This document shows, piece by piece, positions 16,445-24,353 of a stretch of 64,000 nucleotides of DNA. Position 1 is the first letter of the stretch. Each line of letters begins with the position of its first letter. The notes beneath the pieces were generated by a model. The model had not been told where the DNA came from and did not search any database. It saw only the letters and a list, made by a program, of their open reading frames with translations. The stretch is from Candidatus Skiveiella danica (GTDB lineage Bacteria; Pseudomonadota; Gammaproteobacteria; Burkholderiales; Burkholderiaceae_C): positions 496,001 through 560,000 of the forward strand of contig JADKHE010000013.1 in NCBI GenBank assembly GCA_016721925.1. The letters run 5' to 3'. Position numbers and translations under genes: made by a program.

Positions 16445-16997
16445 AGCTATTGCCTGGCGCGCCAATGCACGAGCACGGGTTGGCGAGCTCGGCGTTGACT
16501 CAATCTCTTCAAGGTAGTCGACAGGGTTTTGAGGATTGGTGCCGACTTCGAGTTTATGGAAAATCGCTTGCGAAACACTGCAACGTTGGTATTGCCGCTT
16601 GGTCAGCGCGCATTTGATGAGACGGGCTACGACCTGATCTGCTAATGTGGAAAGGTTCTGCCCAATCAGCAGCGAGTGCTCTTTCCAGCACATCGCCGAA
16701 GCGCTACAACGCGCTGCAGCCCTTCACAGCGCCGTCGTGCTTACATGGGTAGCGAGACACCGGGAAAAGCGCTTGCAGGGCTTTTTACGCGCCGCAGCAA
16801 AGATGTGGGGAATCTGCGACGAGCAACGTGCTGGCGCAAGACCAAAGGAAATATGTAAAAGCTTTGGTCTGCGTTGCAAGTCGTTGTTCCATATAGGAAA
16901 CCCGCCAAAGTGACGGACTGTTCTGCAGCGGTTGCTCAAACCGAATCAAAGAAAACATACTGTATGCATGTTTTTATTTGATTGAGGAGAGAGCACC
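16445..16997. other. Intergenic region before the small recombinase
   Basis: Frames on both strands are short or antisense and lack ribosome sites. The last 60 bases are AT-rich and hold the palindrome at 16953-16973 and the GAGGAG ribosome site of the recombinase. I see nothing else that I can support. Confidence 0.4.
16953..16973. promoter_or_regulatory. Imperfect palindrome upstream of the small recombinase
   Basis: AAACATACTGTATGCATGTTT is near-symmetric (AAACAT ... ATGTTT) and lies 25 bases before the recombinase ATG, where an operator would act. It contains CTGT but no matching ACAG at LexA spacing, so it is not called an SOS box. Confidence 0.4.
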
Positions 16998-17570
16998 ATG
17001 AGCCAGGCCAAAACACTAACCCCCCAAGAGCTGCGCCGCGTGCTGGACTACGTAGCAACGCGCAAGCACGCAGCCCGCAACCAGGCGATGTTGCTGATGA
17101 CGCATCTGTCAGGCATGCGCGTCGGGGAAGTTGCTGCACTGCGGATCAACGATGTGTTGGACGGTGACGGGAACGTGCGAAACGAAATACGCTTGGATGC
17201 CGATCAAACAAAGGGCAACCACTCCCGGGTTGTGTTCGTCAACGAAAAGCTACGCAAGGAACTGACCAAGTACTTGACCCTGTACGCGCCGGTCAATCAG
17301 GAGCAAAAGCTCTTCTACACGCAGAAGCGCATGAAGGAAGGCTTCAACGCAAACACGCTGACCCAGCATTTTCCACCACTTGTACCGCGCCGTAGGCATC
17401 GAAGCGCCAGCAGCCATAGCGGTCGCCGGTCATTCATCACGAACCTTGCCAGCAAAGGCGTTGGTGTGCGCGTGCTCATGTCGCTAGCAGGGCACCGGAA
17501 CATTGCGACCACGCAGGCTTACATCGACGTCAACGACAACCAGAAGCGCGCAGCGGTCGAGTTGGTATGA
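16998..17570 (+). CDS. Small tyrosine recombinase (catalytic domain only)
   Basis: 190 residues with GAGGAG upstream. It lacks the N-terminal SAM-like DNA-binding domain of ordinary integrases. Catalytic residues are visible: R41 in HLSGMRVGEVAAL, H140-x-x-R143 in SSHSGRRSFITNLASKG, H166 in LAGHRNIATTQAYIDVND, and nucleophile Y175. Between F125 and S138 the sequence reads PPLVPRRRHRSA, but the next frame over the same bases reads HHLYRAVGIE, which is what relatives carry. A one-base insertion near 17372 and a one-base loss near 17403 therefore replace about 11 residues without ending the protein. Whether it is active is unclear. Confidence 0.8.
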   Translation: MSQAKTLTPQELRRVLDYVATRKHAARNQAMLLMTHLSGMRVGEVAALRINDVLDGDGNVRNEIRLDADQTKGNHSRVVFVNEKLRKELTKYLTLYAPVNQEQKLFYTQKRMKEGFNANTLTQHFPPLVPRRRHRSASSHSGRRSFITNLASKGVGVRVLMSLAGHRNIATTQAYIDVNDNQKRAAVELV

Positions 17571-17604
17571 CAATTAGGCGGGCGGATCGCCGAATCGATA
17601 CTCC

Positions 17605-17847
17605 TCATTCACAGCGCACATTTAGGCCATGCTCGACTTTTAGGTGATACAGGTGCGCTTCGACAGCCCCCCTATCACCTGTCTCTAACTGCTCCATCGT
17701 TGCCCCGACCAAGAGCATCGCATCTATCAAGGCGGCCCCCTTTGTATGCCCTAACCAATTTCGATTTCTCTCTCTGTCGTACGGAACAGCATTCATAACC
17801 TCAACGGTCCTAGCCTGATCTTCGGGGATGTTTCGATTAATTGTCAT
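17605..17847 (-). CDS. Hypothetical protein (80 aa)
   Basis: From ATG 17847 (AGAGG just upstream, unusually close) it reads MTINRNIPEDQARTVEVMNA, VPYDRERNRNWLGHTKGAAL, IDAMLLVGATMEQL and AVEAHLYHLKVEHGLNVRC. The frame is open upstream to 17904. The regular helical layout suggests a real small protein of the kind found on plasmids. No family name. Convergent with the small recombinase. Confidence 0.45.
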   Translation of the reverse strand: MTINRNIPEDQARTVEVMNAVPYDRERNRNWLGHTKGAALIDAMLLVGATMEQLETGDRGAVEAHLYHLKVEHGLNVRCE

Positions 17848-17892
17848 ACCTCTATTCTGACTAAAACAACAATCAGGTTCAAGGTGACTATT

Positions 17893-18021
17893 ATGAATTA
17901 CCAAGTTTCAGCGGGAACGGTCGTTGGCCGTTTGTCAACCTTGATGCGCGATTTGACCTGGATCACCAAAATCGACAACCAGCCTTGCATTGGGTCTGCC
18001 AGAATGGAGAGATATGTTTAA
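17893..18021 (+). CDS. Small hypothetical protein (42 aa)
   Basis: ATG with AAGGTG six bases upstream; reads MNYQVSAGTVVGRLSTLMRD and ends SARMERYV. Divergent from the 17605 gene. Only the ribosome site supports it. Confidence 0.3.
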   Translation: MNYQVSAGTVVGRLSTLMRDLTWITKIDNQPCIGSARMERYV

Positions 18022-18713
18022 CAAGGCGACAAGGGCAGTAATAGACCTTCTCCGCCATGCGGTGAGTTCCTCGGTAGTCGGCTCTACTTCTTGAGAACAG
18101 TCAATGAAATGCAAAACGCAAAATTTGGAGTTCGTATGAGATCTGGCTTCTTGGTGAGGTCGTTTGTTGCATGCGGAGTGCTCACATTTAGTGGCCTTGC
18201 ACTCTGCACCACTGGGAGGTAAAATCCAGGGGTTGAAGGTCTTGGGTGTTTCCCGACGAACCTTGTCAAGGCCTTAGTGGACGCTATTTCAAGACGCACT
18301 TTCATTCCTATGCAGCATGTGGCCTGAAGGCAGTTGCTGGCGCCCGTTACCCGGGCGCGCATTGAGAGCGTCTATCCGCCTGTTGGTGCTGGACGCCAGA
18401 CAGAGTCTTCATTCAATCGTCCAAGGAATTCGCGCATTTCCATTGGAATCTAGCCCATCCCTTGGGAAAACGACTGCGTGAAGAGGCTTACCTAGACGGA
18501 CCCCTTTGCGATCCGATTTCCCGGAGCGATGGGACGCCCCTGTTGTACGTACACGCGTGGATAACCCTTCCGTCGACCGGACCGGCCTACGGCGGTCCGC
18601 TTAAGTCATACGTTACAACGGCTTTGGAGCAATCCGAATGACTAGACCCAGTCTAGCGGACTTGACGGCCAGAGTAGTTTCGCAACACCGCCTTGACAAA
18701 AATTCCGACCCAA
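18022..18713. other. Decayed region, possible lipoprotein-like gene remnant
   Basis: No intact gene. An ATG at 18136 begins a 28-codon frame resembling a lipoprotein signal (VLTFSGLALC). Downstream, open stretches without starts occur on the plus strand, the longest being 18366-18641 (ends TALEQSE, containing FAHFHWNLAHPLGKRLREEA). They may be pieces of one broken gene. Near 18641 CTAGAC-CCA-GTCTAG forms a short stem before the convergent integrase remnant. Confidence 0.3.
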
Positions 18714-19692
18714 TCACGCAAGGTCGGCGTATTGCTTGATGAGTTTCGTCAGTGCAGCGTTCTCACTGCCGACCAACTCTTTTGCATGCATCACGGCAGT
18801 CATGTGGTCGTAGTGCAAATGGATCATTGCGGCGCTGGTCCCGCATTGCTTTGCAATCCACTCGTGCTTTACCCCGGCAAGCAGGCGTTGCGTGATGTAG
18901 GTGTGCCGCAGTGAGTACAGCGTTCGCGTGCCTCCTGCTGACCGATCCAGTCGAAGCTCCTTCAGCAGTGCCGAAAAGTTACGCCCCAATTCCTTCGTCG
19001 TGCTGCCAGCAGGTAGCCTAAACACCAACGGGTCAAAGTCGGCAGGGACACCGTGCTCCGTATTTTCGTCGTCTTGCGAACGCATCTGCATGTCCAAAAT
19101 CATATCCATCACGGTGCTGTGACCGACCGCAATTCGTGGTCCAGTGTGCAACGTCAGTGGCACCAGATGCCGACGACAGGCTCGGAACTTTCGATTGCGT
19201 CATCCACTTGCGTATCACTGCCTCGTCGAACACACGCTGCAGTGCAGCGTTGTGCGTCTTAAGAGTTGACTGTGCCGGCGCCCGACCAAACTTCGCAGCG
19301 CGCCAGACATCAAATGCACCCAACTTTTCGTAGTCAATGGACGTAATGTGCGTTCTGTCGAAGAACGGCATGTGATACCGCTCCAAAACACTTTTGTATT
19401 CGCCCATTGACGCATAGCCTTTGACGCCCTTGGGCACCGTGGCCATCCGTTCAATTGCCAGCCGAGCCACGTCCTTGAAGGTTTTGGTCTGTATTGCGAT
19501 GCCATGTTTGAGCTTGAGTTCGCATTCGGTGCGAACCTTTAACGCTGCTTTGAACGCATCGGTTTGCTGGCGCTGCTTCATGGTGCGCGAGATCATTGCC
19601 ATCTATCTTGAACCGCCATCACCCTTGCTGTTACGCTGCAGGTAAATGTAAAGGCCTTCCTCGACATCAACTTTCTCGATGATTTCGTTCAT
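18714..19692 (-). pseudogene. Tyrosine integrase, inactivated by deletion and frameshift
   Basis: The end nearest the attachment site begins at ATG 19692 (MNEIIEKVDVEEGLYIYLQR). The frame then breaks near 19605 and resumes as MISRTMKQRQQTDAFKAALK with a core-binding domain (ALQRVFDEAVIRKWM ... KVPSLSS). Around 19140-19165 the frame changes again and about 100 residues expected between the core-binding domain and the KTG-like TGPRIAVGHSTVMDMI are missing, including the first catalytic Arg. The C-terminal half keeps LYSLRHTYITQRLLAG and HLHYDHMT (catalytic Tyr). It ends as an ordinary integrase would. It adjoins the right end of the island and was probably its integrase; it should be inactive. 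Confidence 0.85.
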
Positions 19693-19725
19693 GCCACAGT
19701 GTACGCGGCCCTAAGTAAAAAGTCT

Positions 19726-19744
19726 TGCAAAGAATTTGCAAAGA
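19726..19744 (+). repeat. Right arm-type direct repeats (TGCAAAGA x2)
   Basis: TGCAAAGA at 19726-19733 and 19737-19744, 11 bases start to start, 55 bases inside the right core and just upstream of the integrase start. It matches the pair at the left end (6657-6674) in sequence and direction. Confidence 0.65.
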
Positions 19745-19799
19745 CAAGTTTTTTAGCTAAATAGCGTTGTTTTTAAACGTTTTTTCTTGGCGCTTTACT

Positions 19800-19852
19800 C
19801 TCAAAATCCGGTTCCGAAAGGAGTGTCGGTTCGATTCCGACCCCGGGCACCA
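19800..19852 (+). tRNA. 3' half of the host tRNA-Leu(CAA)
   Basis: Begins with the shared loop CTCAAAA, followed by TCCGG (3' side of the anticodon stem), the variable arm TCCGAAAGGA, the T arm GTCGG-TTCGATT-CCGAC, the acceptor strand CCCGGGC and ACCA. It completes the 5' half at 6540-6578. The bases before the core (CTTTACT) are island DNA. A terminator follows 24 bases downstream. Confidence 0.93.
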
Positions 19853-19875
19853 TCGGATGGGGTCATCTCGACCTG

Positions 19876-19909
19876 AACCCGCACGCCACCCAGGCCCTGC
19901 GGGTTTTTT
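19876..19909 (+). terminator. Intrinsic terminator of the former tRNA-Leu transcript
   Basis: AACCCGCA pairs with TGCGGGTT across 14 bases and is followed by a T-run. It lies 24 bases after the CCA of the split tRNA. Confidence 0.75.
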
Positions 19910-19957
19910 GTTGTGCGTGCGGCAACGTTGTGCGAGGGACCGTCACGCACGATCGGC

Positions 19958-20464
19958 TCAGTCGTCGAGACTCTCGCTCCGGAGCATGGAAGCCTGCCGC
20001 ATCAACACCGTGACCAGCACCGCCGCAACTGCCGAGCCTGTCATCCAGGGGGAAGCCGCAATCACCTGGGCCACGCCGGCCACGGCCTCGACACTGACCT
20101 GTTGCACGTGATCGACCAGAGCCCCCAGATCGCTGGCCCGCACGTTCTGCACATCGTCGAACTGCACCTGCACATCCTGCCAATGGCTGCGCAGCCGGAT
20201 CTTGGCAAATATCCCGCCGGCGACCGCAGCCAGTGACAGCAGGCCGAGCGGACGCACCAGCCGCTCCAGCAGATGCCGGCGCCCCGCCGGCGACGCCGAT
20301 TGAAAGGCGACCACCACCAGCTGCGAGAGCATGCGCTGGCGCACGACCGGGGAAGCCCTTTCAAAGGCCTGGAGCACTCTTTGCGCCAAGGGACCGGCCG
20401 GCCGCCCGGGCTGGACTAAAACGGTGTCGGGGGATGCGGCTGAAAAATCGTCCGGATGGGTCAT
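19958..20464 (-). CDS. Two-helix membrane protein of unknown function
   Basis: 168 residues from ATG 20464, which has AAGGAG five bases upstream; a longer frame to 20599 has no such site. A soluble N-terminus (MTHPDDFSAASPDTVLVQPG, then LAQRVLQAFERASPVVRQRM) precedes two hydrophobic segments (LGLLSLAAVAGGIFA and TGSAVAAVLVTVLM). Between them lies a charged helix reading VQVQFDDVQNVRASDLGAL. No family recognised. First host gene right of the island. Confidence 0.6.
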   Translation of the reverse strand: MTHPDDFSAASPDTVLVQPGRPAGPLAQRVLQAFERASPVVRQRMLSQLVVVAFQSASPAGRRHLLERLVRPLGLLSLAAVAGGIFAKIRLRSHWQDVQVQFDDVQNVRASDLGALVDHVQQVSVEAVAGVAQVIAASPWMTGSAVAAVLVTVLMRQASMLRSESLDD

Positions 20465-20711
20465 GTCGCTCCTTCCACGGGGTCTGGCCGCCAGGGTGCC
20501 CAGCAGGCCTTCGGTGAGGGGTTGCACGCCGCAGTGCCGCGGCGGCCCTGGCAACCGGATGGTGTCCGGCCTGACAGGGAACGCGAAGCCTAATCCCATT
20601 GTGCAAAGGTCCGGTTGATTTTCTGTGACAGGATGTCAACAGGGGTCAAGGCGAGCCTTTTCAGGCACCGCCTCTGCCGGCCAGGTACGCCGCTCGGCAA
20701 GGCTCGAAGCC

Positions 20712-20788
20712 TTAATACCCGGATGAAATTGATGGGTTATTAATACCCGGGCATAATTCGCCCTACTCATTTTTATCCGGGTATTTTT
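20712..20788. promoter_or_regulatory. Three copies of an AATACCCGG operator-like motif
   Basis: TTAATACCCGG at 20712-20722, TTAATACCCGGG at 20740-20751, and the inverted CCGGGTATTTTT at 20777-20788, directly in front of the DUF2239 ATG at 20790. The third copy occupies the place where a ribosome site would be, and no Shine-Dalgarno is seen. The 20465-20789 gap holds no gene. Repeated, mixed-orientation copies suggest a regulator binding site. Confidence 0.5.
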
Positions 20789-20789
20789 T

Positions 20790-21443
20790 ATGCGCACACC
20801 AGACACCCTCTGCGCCGCCTTCCAGGGTGGCCGCTGCCTCGCGAAGGGGCCCTTGGCCGAGGTAGCCCTGGCGGCCAAGGCCGCATTGGACGCCTCGGCA
20901 CACGACCCGTCCGCCCCGTCGGTGCTGGTGTTCGACCACGCCACCGCCGAGGTCATCGAAATGGACTGGCGCGGCACGCCCGAGGAATTACTGGCGCGTC
21001 TGCTGGCGCAGGCCCAAGGCACGCCCACAGCCAATCCTGACCTTGCAGTGCATGATGATCGGAGCGAAGCCGACACGTTGGCCCTGCCCGAGCCGGCGCG
21101 TGGCCCCGGCCGACCCAAACTCGGGGTGGTGGCGCGCGAGGTCACGCTGCTGCCGCGCCACTGGGAATGGCTGGCCAGCCAACCGGGCGGCGCCTCGGTG
21201 GCGCTGCGCAAGCTGGTGGAGGTGGCGCGGCGCTCCTCCGAGGTCAAGGACCGGGTGCGCCAGGCCGGTGCCGTGGCCTACCGGTTCATGTCGACCATGG
21301 CCGGCCACGAGCCGGGTTTCGAGGAAGCCAGCCGCGCGCTCTTCGCCGGCGACCAGGCCGGGTTCGAGGCGCTCATTGCCGCCTGGCCCGTGGATGTGCA
21401 GAACCACCTGAAGGCGCTCGCCACCGACGCCTTCTGGGCATGA
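20790..21443 (+). CDS. DUF2239 family protein
   Basis: 217 residues starting MRTPDTLCAAFQGGRCLAKG. Features are typical of DUF2239: N-terminal VLVFDHATAEVIEMDWRGTP, a linker with GPGRPKLGVVAREVTLLPRH, and a C-terminal helical part (WLASQPGGASVALRKLVEVA, ... MAGHEPGFEEASRALFAGD). The GRPKLGVV-REVTLLPRHW section looks like a DNA-binding ribbon-helix-helix start, but function is not established. Ten bases separate it from the MATE gene, so they probably form an operon under the AATACCCGG sites. Confidence 0.85.
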   Translation: MRTPDTLCAAFQGGRCLAKGPLAEVALAAKAALDASAHDPSAPSVLVFDHATAEVIEMDWRGTPEELLARLLAQAQGTPTANPDLAVHDDRSEADTLALPEPARGPGRPKLGVVAREVTLLPRHWEWLASQPGGASVALRKLVEVARRSSEVKDRVRQAGAVAYRFMSTMAGHEPGFEEASRALFAGDQAGFEALIAAWPVDVQNHLKALATDAFWA

Positions 21444-21453
21444 AAGACCCCGC

Positions 21454-22833
21454 ATGACCGCCTCCACCTCGACCGGCGCCCACCCGCCCGCGGCGCCCAA
21501 ACCCCTTTGGAGGAGCTACCTGGCTTTCCTCGGGCCGATGATTTTCAGCAACTTCCTGCAATCCGTCTCCGGCACCGTCAACAACATCTACCTGGGGCAG
21601 ATGCTCGGCGTGAAGGCCATGGCAGCGGTGTCGGCCTTCTTCCCGGTGCTGTTTTTCCTGATCGCCTTCATGATCGGTCTCGGTTCCGGGGCGTCGGTCC
21701 TGATCGGGCAGGCTTGGGGAGCGCGAGAGCTGGATCGGGTCAAGGCCATTGCCGGCACGACGCTCATGACCGGCCTGATCGCCGGTCTGGTCGTGGCCGT
21801 TTTCGGCGGCAGCTTTGCCGACATGATGCTGGTGGCACTGGGCACGCCGGCCGACATCCTGCCCGGCGCCACCGCCTATGCCCGCATCATGCTGATCGCA
21901 GCACCCGGCGTGTTCACCTTTCTGCTCGTGACCTCCATGTTGCGCGGCGTGGGCGACACCCGCACCCCCCTGCTGACCTTGCTGATCTCCACCGCCGTCG
22001 GCCTCCTGCTCACACCGGCGCTGATCCGCGGCTGGCTCGGGCTGCCGATGATGGGCGTGACCAGCGGTGCCTGGGCGGCCGTGGCGTCGTACCTGATCGC
22101 GCTGGCCTGGACCGCACGCCAACTGCTGCGCCAGGGTCACGCGCTGGCCCCCGACGCGGGCTTCCGCCGCCACCTGCGCATCGACCGGGCGCTACTGGCC
22201 AAGGTGTTGCGCATCGGCCTGCCCACCGGGCTGTCGATGATGACGATCGCGATCGCGGAGATCTCGGTGCTGTTCCTGGTCAACCGCTTTGGCTCCCAGG
22301 CCACGGCCGCCTATGGCGCTGTGAACCAGATCGTGTCCTATGTGCAATTTCCGGCGATCTCGATTGCCATCACCGCCTCCATCCTGGGCGCGCATGCCAT
22401 CGGCGCAGGCCGCACCCACACCCTGGGCGCGATTGCCCGCACCGGGCTGCTGCTGAACCTGGTGCTGACCGGCTCCTTCGTGATCGCCGGGTACCTGTTC
22501 TCGCGATCCGTGATCGGTCTGTTCATCACCGACCCAGCAGTGGTGGACTTGGCCCAGACGCTGCTCCACATCATGTTGTGGAGCAGCGTGATCATGGGCA
22601 TGTCCATGGTGCTGTCGGGCCTGATGCGCGCCAGCGGCACGGTGCTGGTGCCCACGGCCCTGTCGATGCTGGCCATCGGTGGCATCCAGGTGCCGGTGGC
22701 CTGGGTGCTCAGCGGCATCTACGGCCTGAACGGCATCTGGGCCGCCTACCCGGTGGCCTTCCTGTGCATGCTGGCCATGCAGACGGCGTACTACCGGTTG
22801 GTCTGGCGCAAGCGCCCGATCCGCCGGCTGTGA
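21454..22833 (+). CDS. MATE family efflux transporter
   Basis: 459 residues, about 12 hydrophobic segments. The first MATE half shows GPMIFSNFLQSVSGTVNNIY, then GLGSGASVLIGQAWGARELD, a typical MATE signature. The second half repeats the pattern (GLPTGLSMMTIAIAEISVLF, ... GAVNQIVSYVQFPAISIAI). Inner-membrane Na+ or H+ antiporter for cationic compounds in the known family; the substrate here is unknown. Likely translated with the DUF2239 gene upstream. Confidence 0.93.
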   Translation: MTASTSTGAHPPAAPKPLWRSYLAFLGPMIFSNFLQSVSGTVNNIYLGQMLGVKAMAAVSAFFPVLFFLIAFMIGLGSGASVLIGQAWGARELDRVKAIAGTTLMTGLIAGLVVAVFGGSFADMMLVALGTPADILPGATAYARIMLIAAPGVFTFLLVTSMLRGVGDTRTPLLTLLISTAVGLLLTPALIRGWLGLPMMGVTSGAWAAVASYLIALAWTARQLLRQGHALAPDAGFRRHLRIDRALLAKVLRIGLPTGLSMMTIAIAEISVLFLVNRFGSQATAAYGAVNQIVSYVQFPAISIAITASILGAHAIGAGRTHTLGAIARTGLLLNLVLTGSFVIAGYLFSRSVIGLFITDPAVVDLAQTLLHIMLWSSVIMGMSMVLSGLMRASGTVLVPTALSMLAIGGIQVPVAWVLSGIYGLNGIWAAYPVAFLCMLAMQTAYYRLVWRKRPIRRL

Positions 22834-22839
22834 GCGGGC

Positions 22840-24117
22840 TCAGCCCAGGTCGCTGACGGCGTCTGGCGGCATCCAGCGGTTCAGGTGCAGCACGTTGGCG
22901 CCCAGATGCGTCTTGGTGCGCGCCAGCTCGTGGCGCGCCACGGTGCGCAGGTGAACCTCGTCGGGGCCGTCGAGAAAACGCAGCGCACGACCCCAACTCC
23001 ACAGCGCAGCCAACGGGGTGTCGGGCGTCAGGCCGATGGCGCCGAAGATCTGCATGGCACGGTCCAGCACGCGCGTCTGCAGCTGCGCGGCCACCAGCTT
23101 GATGGCCGACACATCCACGCGCGCGGCGGCGTTGCCCTGCTGGTCCATCAGCCAGGCCGCACGCAGCACCAGCAGGCGCGCCTGGTCGATCTCCACCCGG
23201 CTGTGGCCGATCCAGTCCTGCACGTTGGCGAAGTCCGACAAGTGCCGCCCGAAGGCCATGCGCTCCAGCGCGCGTTCGCACATGAGTTCCAGCGCCAGCT
23301 CGCACTGGCCGATGGTGCGCATGCAGTGGTGCACCCGACCCGGCCCCAGGCGCGCCTGCGCCAGCGCAAAGCCGCCACCCTCTGTGCCCAGAAGGTGGGC
23401 CGCCGGCACACGCACGTTTTTGAACACCATTTCGCAATGGCCGTCGATCGCCAGGTGCGCCATCACCGGCATGTTGCGCACGATCTCGACGCCCGGCGCA
23501 TCCATGGGCACCAGGATCATGCTGTGGCGCTGGTGCGCCGGCGCATCGGGGGCGTCGTTCGACACGCCCATCACAATGGCCAGCCGGCAGGCCGGGTGCA
23601 GCGCGCCGGTGATGAACCACTTGCGACCGTTGATGACATAGTCATCGCCGTCGCGCTGGATGCGGGTGCAGATGTTGGTGGCATCCGACGAGGCCACGTC
23701 GGGCTCCGACATCGCAAAGCACGAGCGGATCGCGCCTTCGAGCAGCGGCGCCATCCACTGGCGCGCCTGCTCGGGTGTGGCGGCCAGGTGCAGCAGTTCA
23801 ATGTTGCCGGTGTCGGGCGCGCTGCAGTTGAACACCTCGGACGCCCAGGGCACGCGGCCCATGATCTCTGCGAGCGGCGCGTATTCCATGTTGCTCAGGC
23901 GCATGCCGGGCTCGTCGTCGCGCAGGTCGGGCAGGAACAGGTTCCACAGGCCGGCGGCGCGCGCCTGCGCCTTCAGCGGCTCGACCACGTCGCTGGGGTA
24001 GTAGCCGGCGTCGGCATAACGTTGCCAGTCGCGGTTGGACGGCAGCACCAGGTCGTCCATGAAGCGCTGCACCTGTGCCTGCAGGTCCTGGACGCGGGGA
24101 GAAAAGGCAAAGTCCAT
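22840..24117 (-). CDS. Acyl-CoA dehydrogenase family protein
   Basis: FAD enzyme of fatty-acid-type beta oxidation. From ATG 24117 (GGAG seven bases upstream) it has 425 residues, starting MDFAFSPRVQDLQAQVQRFM. Motifs: FAMSEPDVASSDATNI (flavin/substrate region), GRKWFITGALHP, and the C-terminal helical domain with ERMAFGRHLSDFANVQDWIG and IFGAIGLTPDTPLAALWSWG. Layout and length match the ACAD10/11-like long-chain group. It is convergent with the MATE gene, six bases apart. Confidence 0.92.
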   Translation of the reverse strand: MDFAFSPRVQDLQAQVQRFMDDLVLPSNRDWQRYADAGYYPSDVVEPLKAQARAAGLWNLFLPDLRDDEPGMRLSNMEYAPLAEIMGRVPWASEVFNCSAPDTGNIELLHLAATPEQARQWMAPLLEGAIRSCFAMSEPDVASSDATNICTRIQRDGDDYVINGRKWFITGALHPACRLAIVMGVSNDAPDAPAHQRHSMILVPMDAPGVEIVRNMPVMAHLAIDGHCEMVFKNVRVPAAHLLGTEGGGFALAQARLGPGRVHHCMRTIGQCELALELMCERALERMAFGRHLSDFANVQDWIGHSRVEIDQARLLVLRAAWLMDQQGNAAARVDVSAIKLVAAQLQTRVLDRAMQIFGAIGLTPDTPLAALWSWGRALRFLDGPDEVHLRTVARHELARTKTHLGANVLHLNRWMPPDAVSDLG

Positions 24118-24296
24118 GGTCGGGCTCCGTGGGGCCCTCACGGCGCGCCGGCCCTTGCTGGCGCGTCACGGGGTTCATGAGCTGGACTGTAAGCCCGCCT
24201 CACCCGAAACGGCTTCCGCGCCAGTAACCTGCAGGACAGACCCGCTCGCGACAGGCGCCAGCACGACCCACAACGCGCTTCGACAGCGTTTCACCG

Positions 24297-24353
24297 GAAA
24301 ATATTGAAGAAAACCCGACTTTCCCAGCGCTGTATGGTCTTTATCAGCTATCC
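24297..24353 (-). repeat. Dispersed AGCGCTGGGAA-type repeat, copy 2
   Basis: Read on the minus strand: GATAGC, spacer, GACCATACAGCGCTGGGAAA, then GGGTTTTCTTCAATATTTTC. It overlaps the last codons of the epimerase gene (stop at 24348) by a few bases. Confidence 0.6.

Larger units (their letters stand above)
6572..19806. mobile_element. 13.2-kb genomic island integrated in tRNA-Leu(CAA)
   Basis: Bounded by the 7-bp direct repeat CTCAAAA (6572-6578 and 19800-19806), which is exactly the anticodon loop of the split tRNA. Paired TGCAAAGA octamers lie inside each end in the same orientation, as expected for integrase arm sites. A tyrosine-integrase remnant is next to the right end and reads leftward. 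Base composition drops clearly compared with the flanks. Gene content is plasmid/phage-like: small unknown proteins, an H-NS-like protein, a polymerase and a second recombinase. There is no conjugation or virion gene, so it looks like a satellite or integrated plasmid. The broken integrase suggests it is now fixed in place. Confidence 0.93.

Noticed and set aside
16953..16973. LexA (SOS) box in front of the small recombinase
   Set aside because: CTGT is present but there is no ACAG at the required spacing; kept only as an unspecified palindrome.
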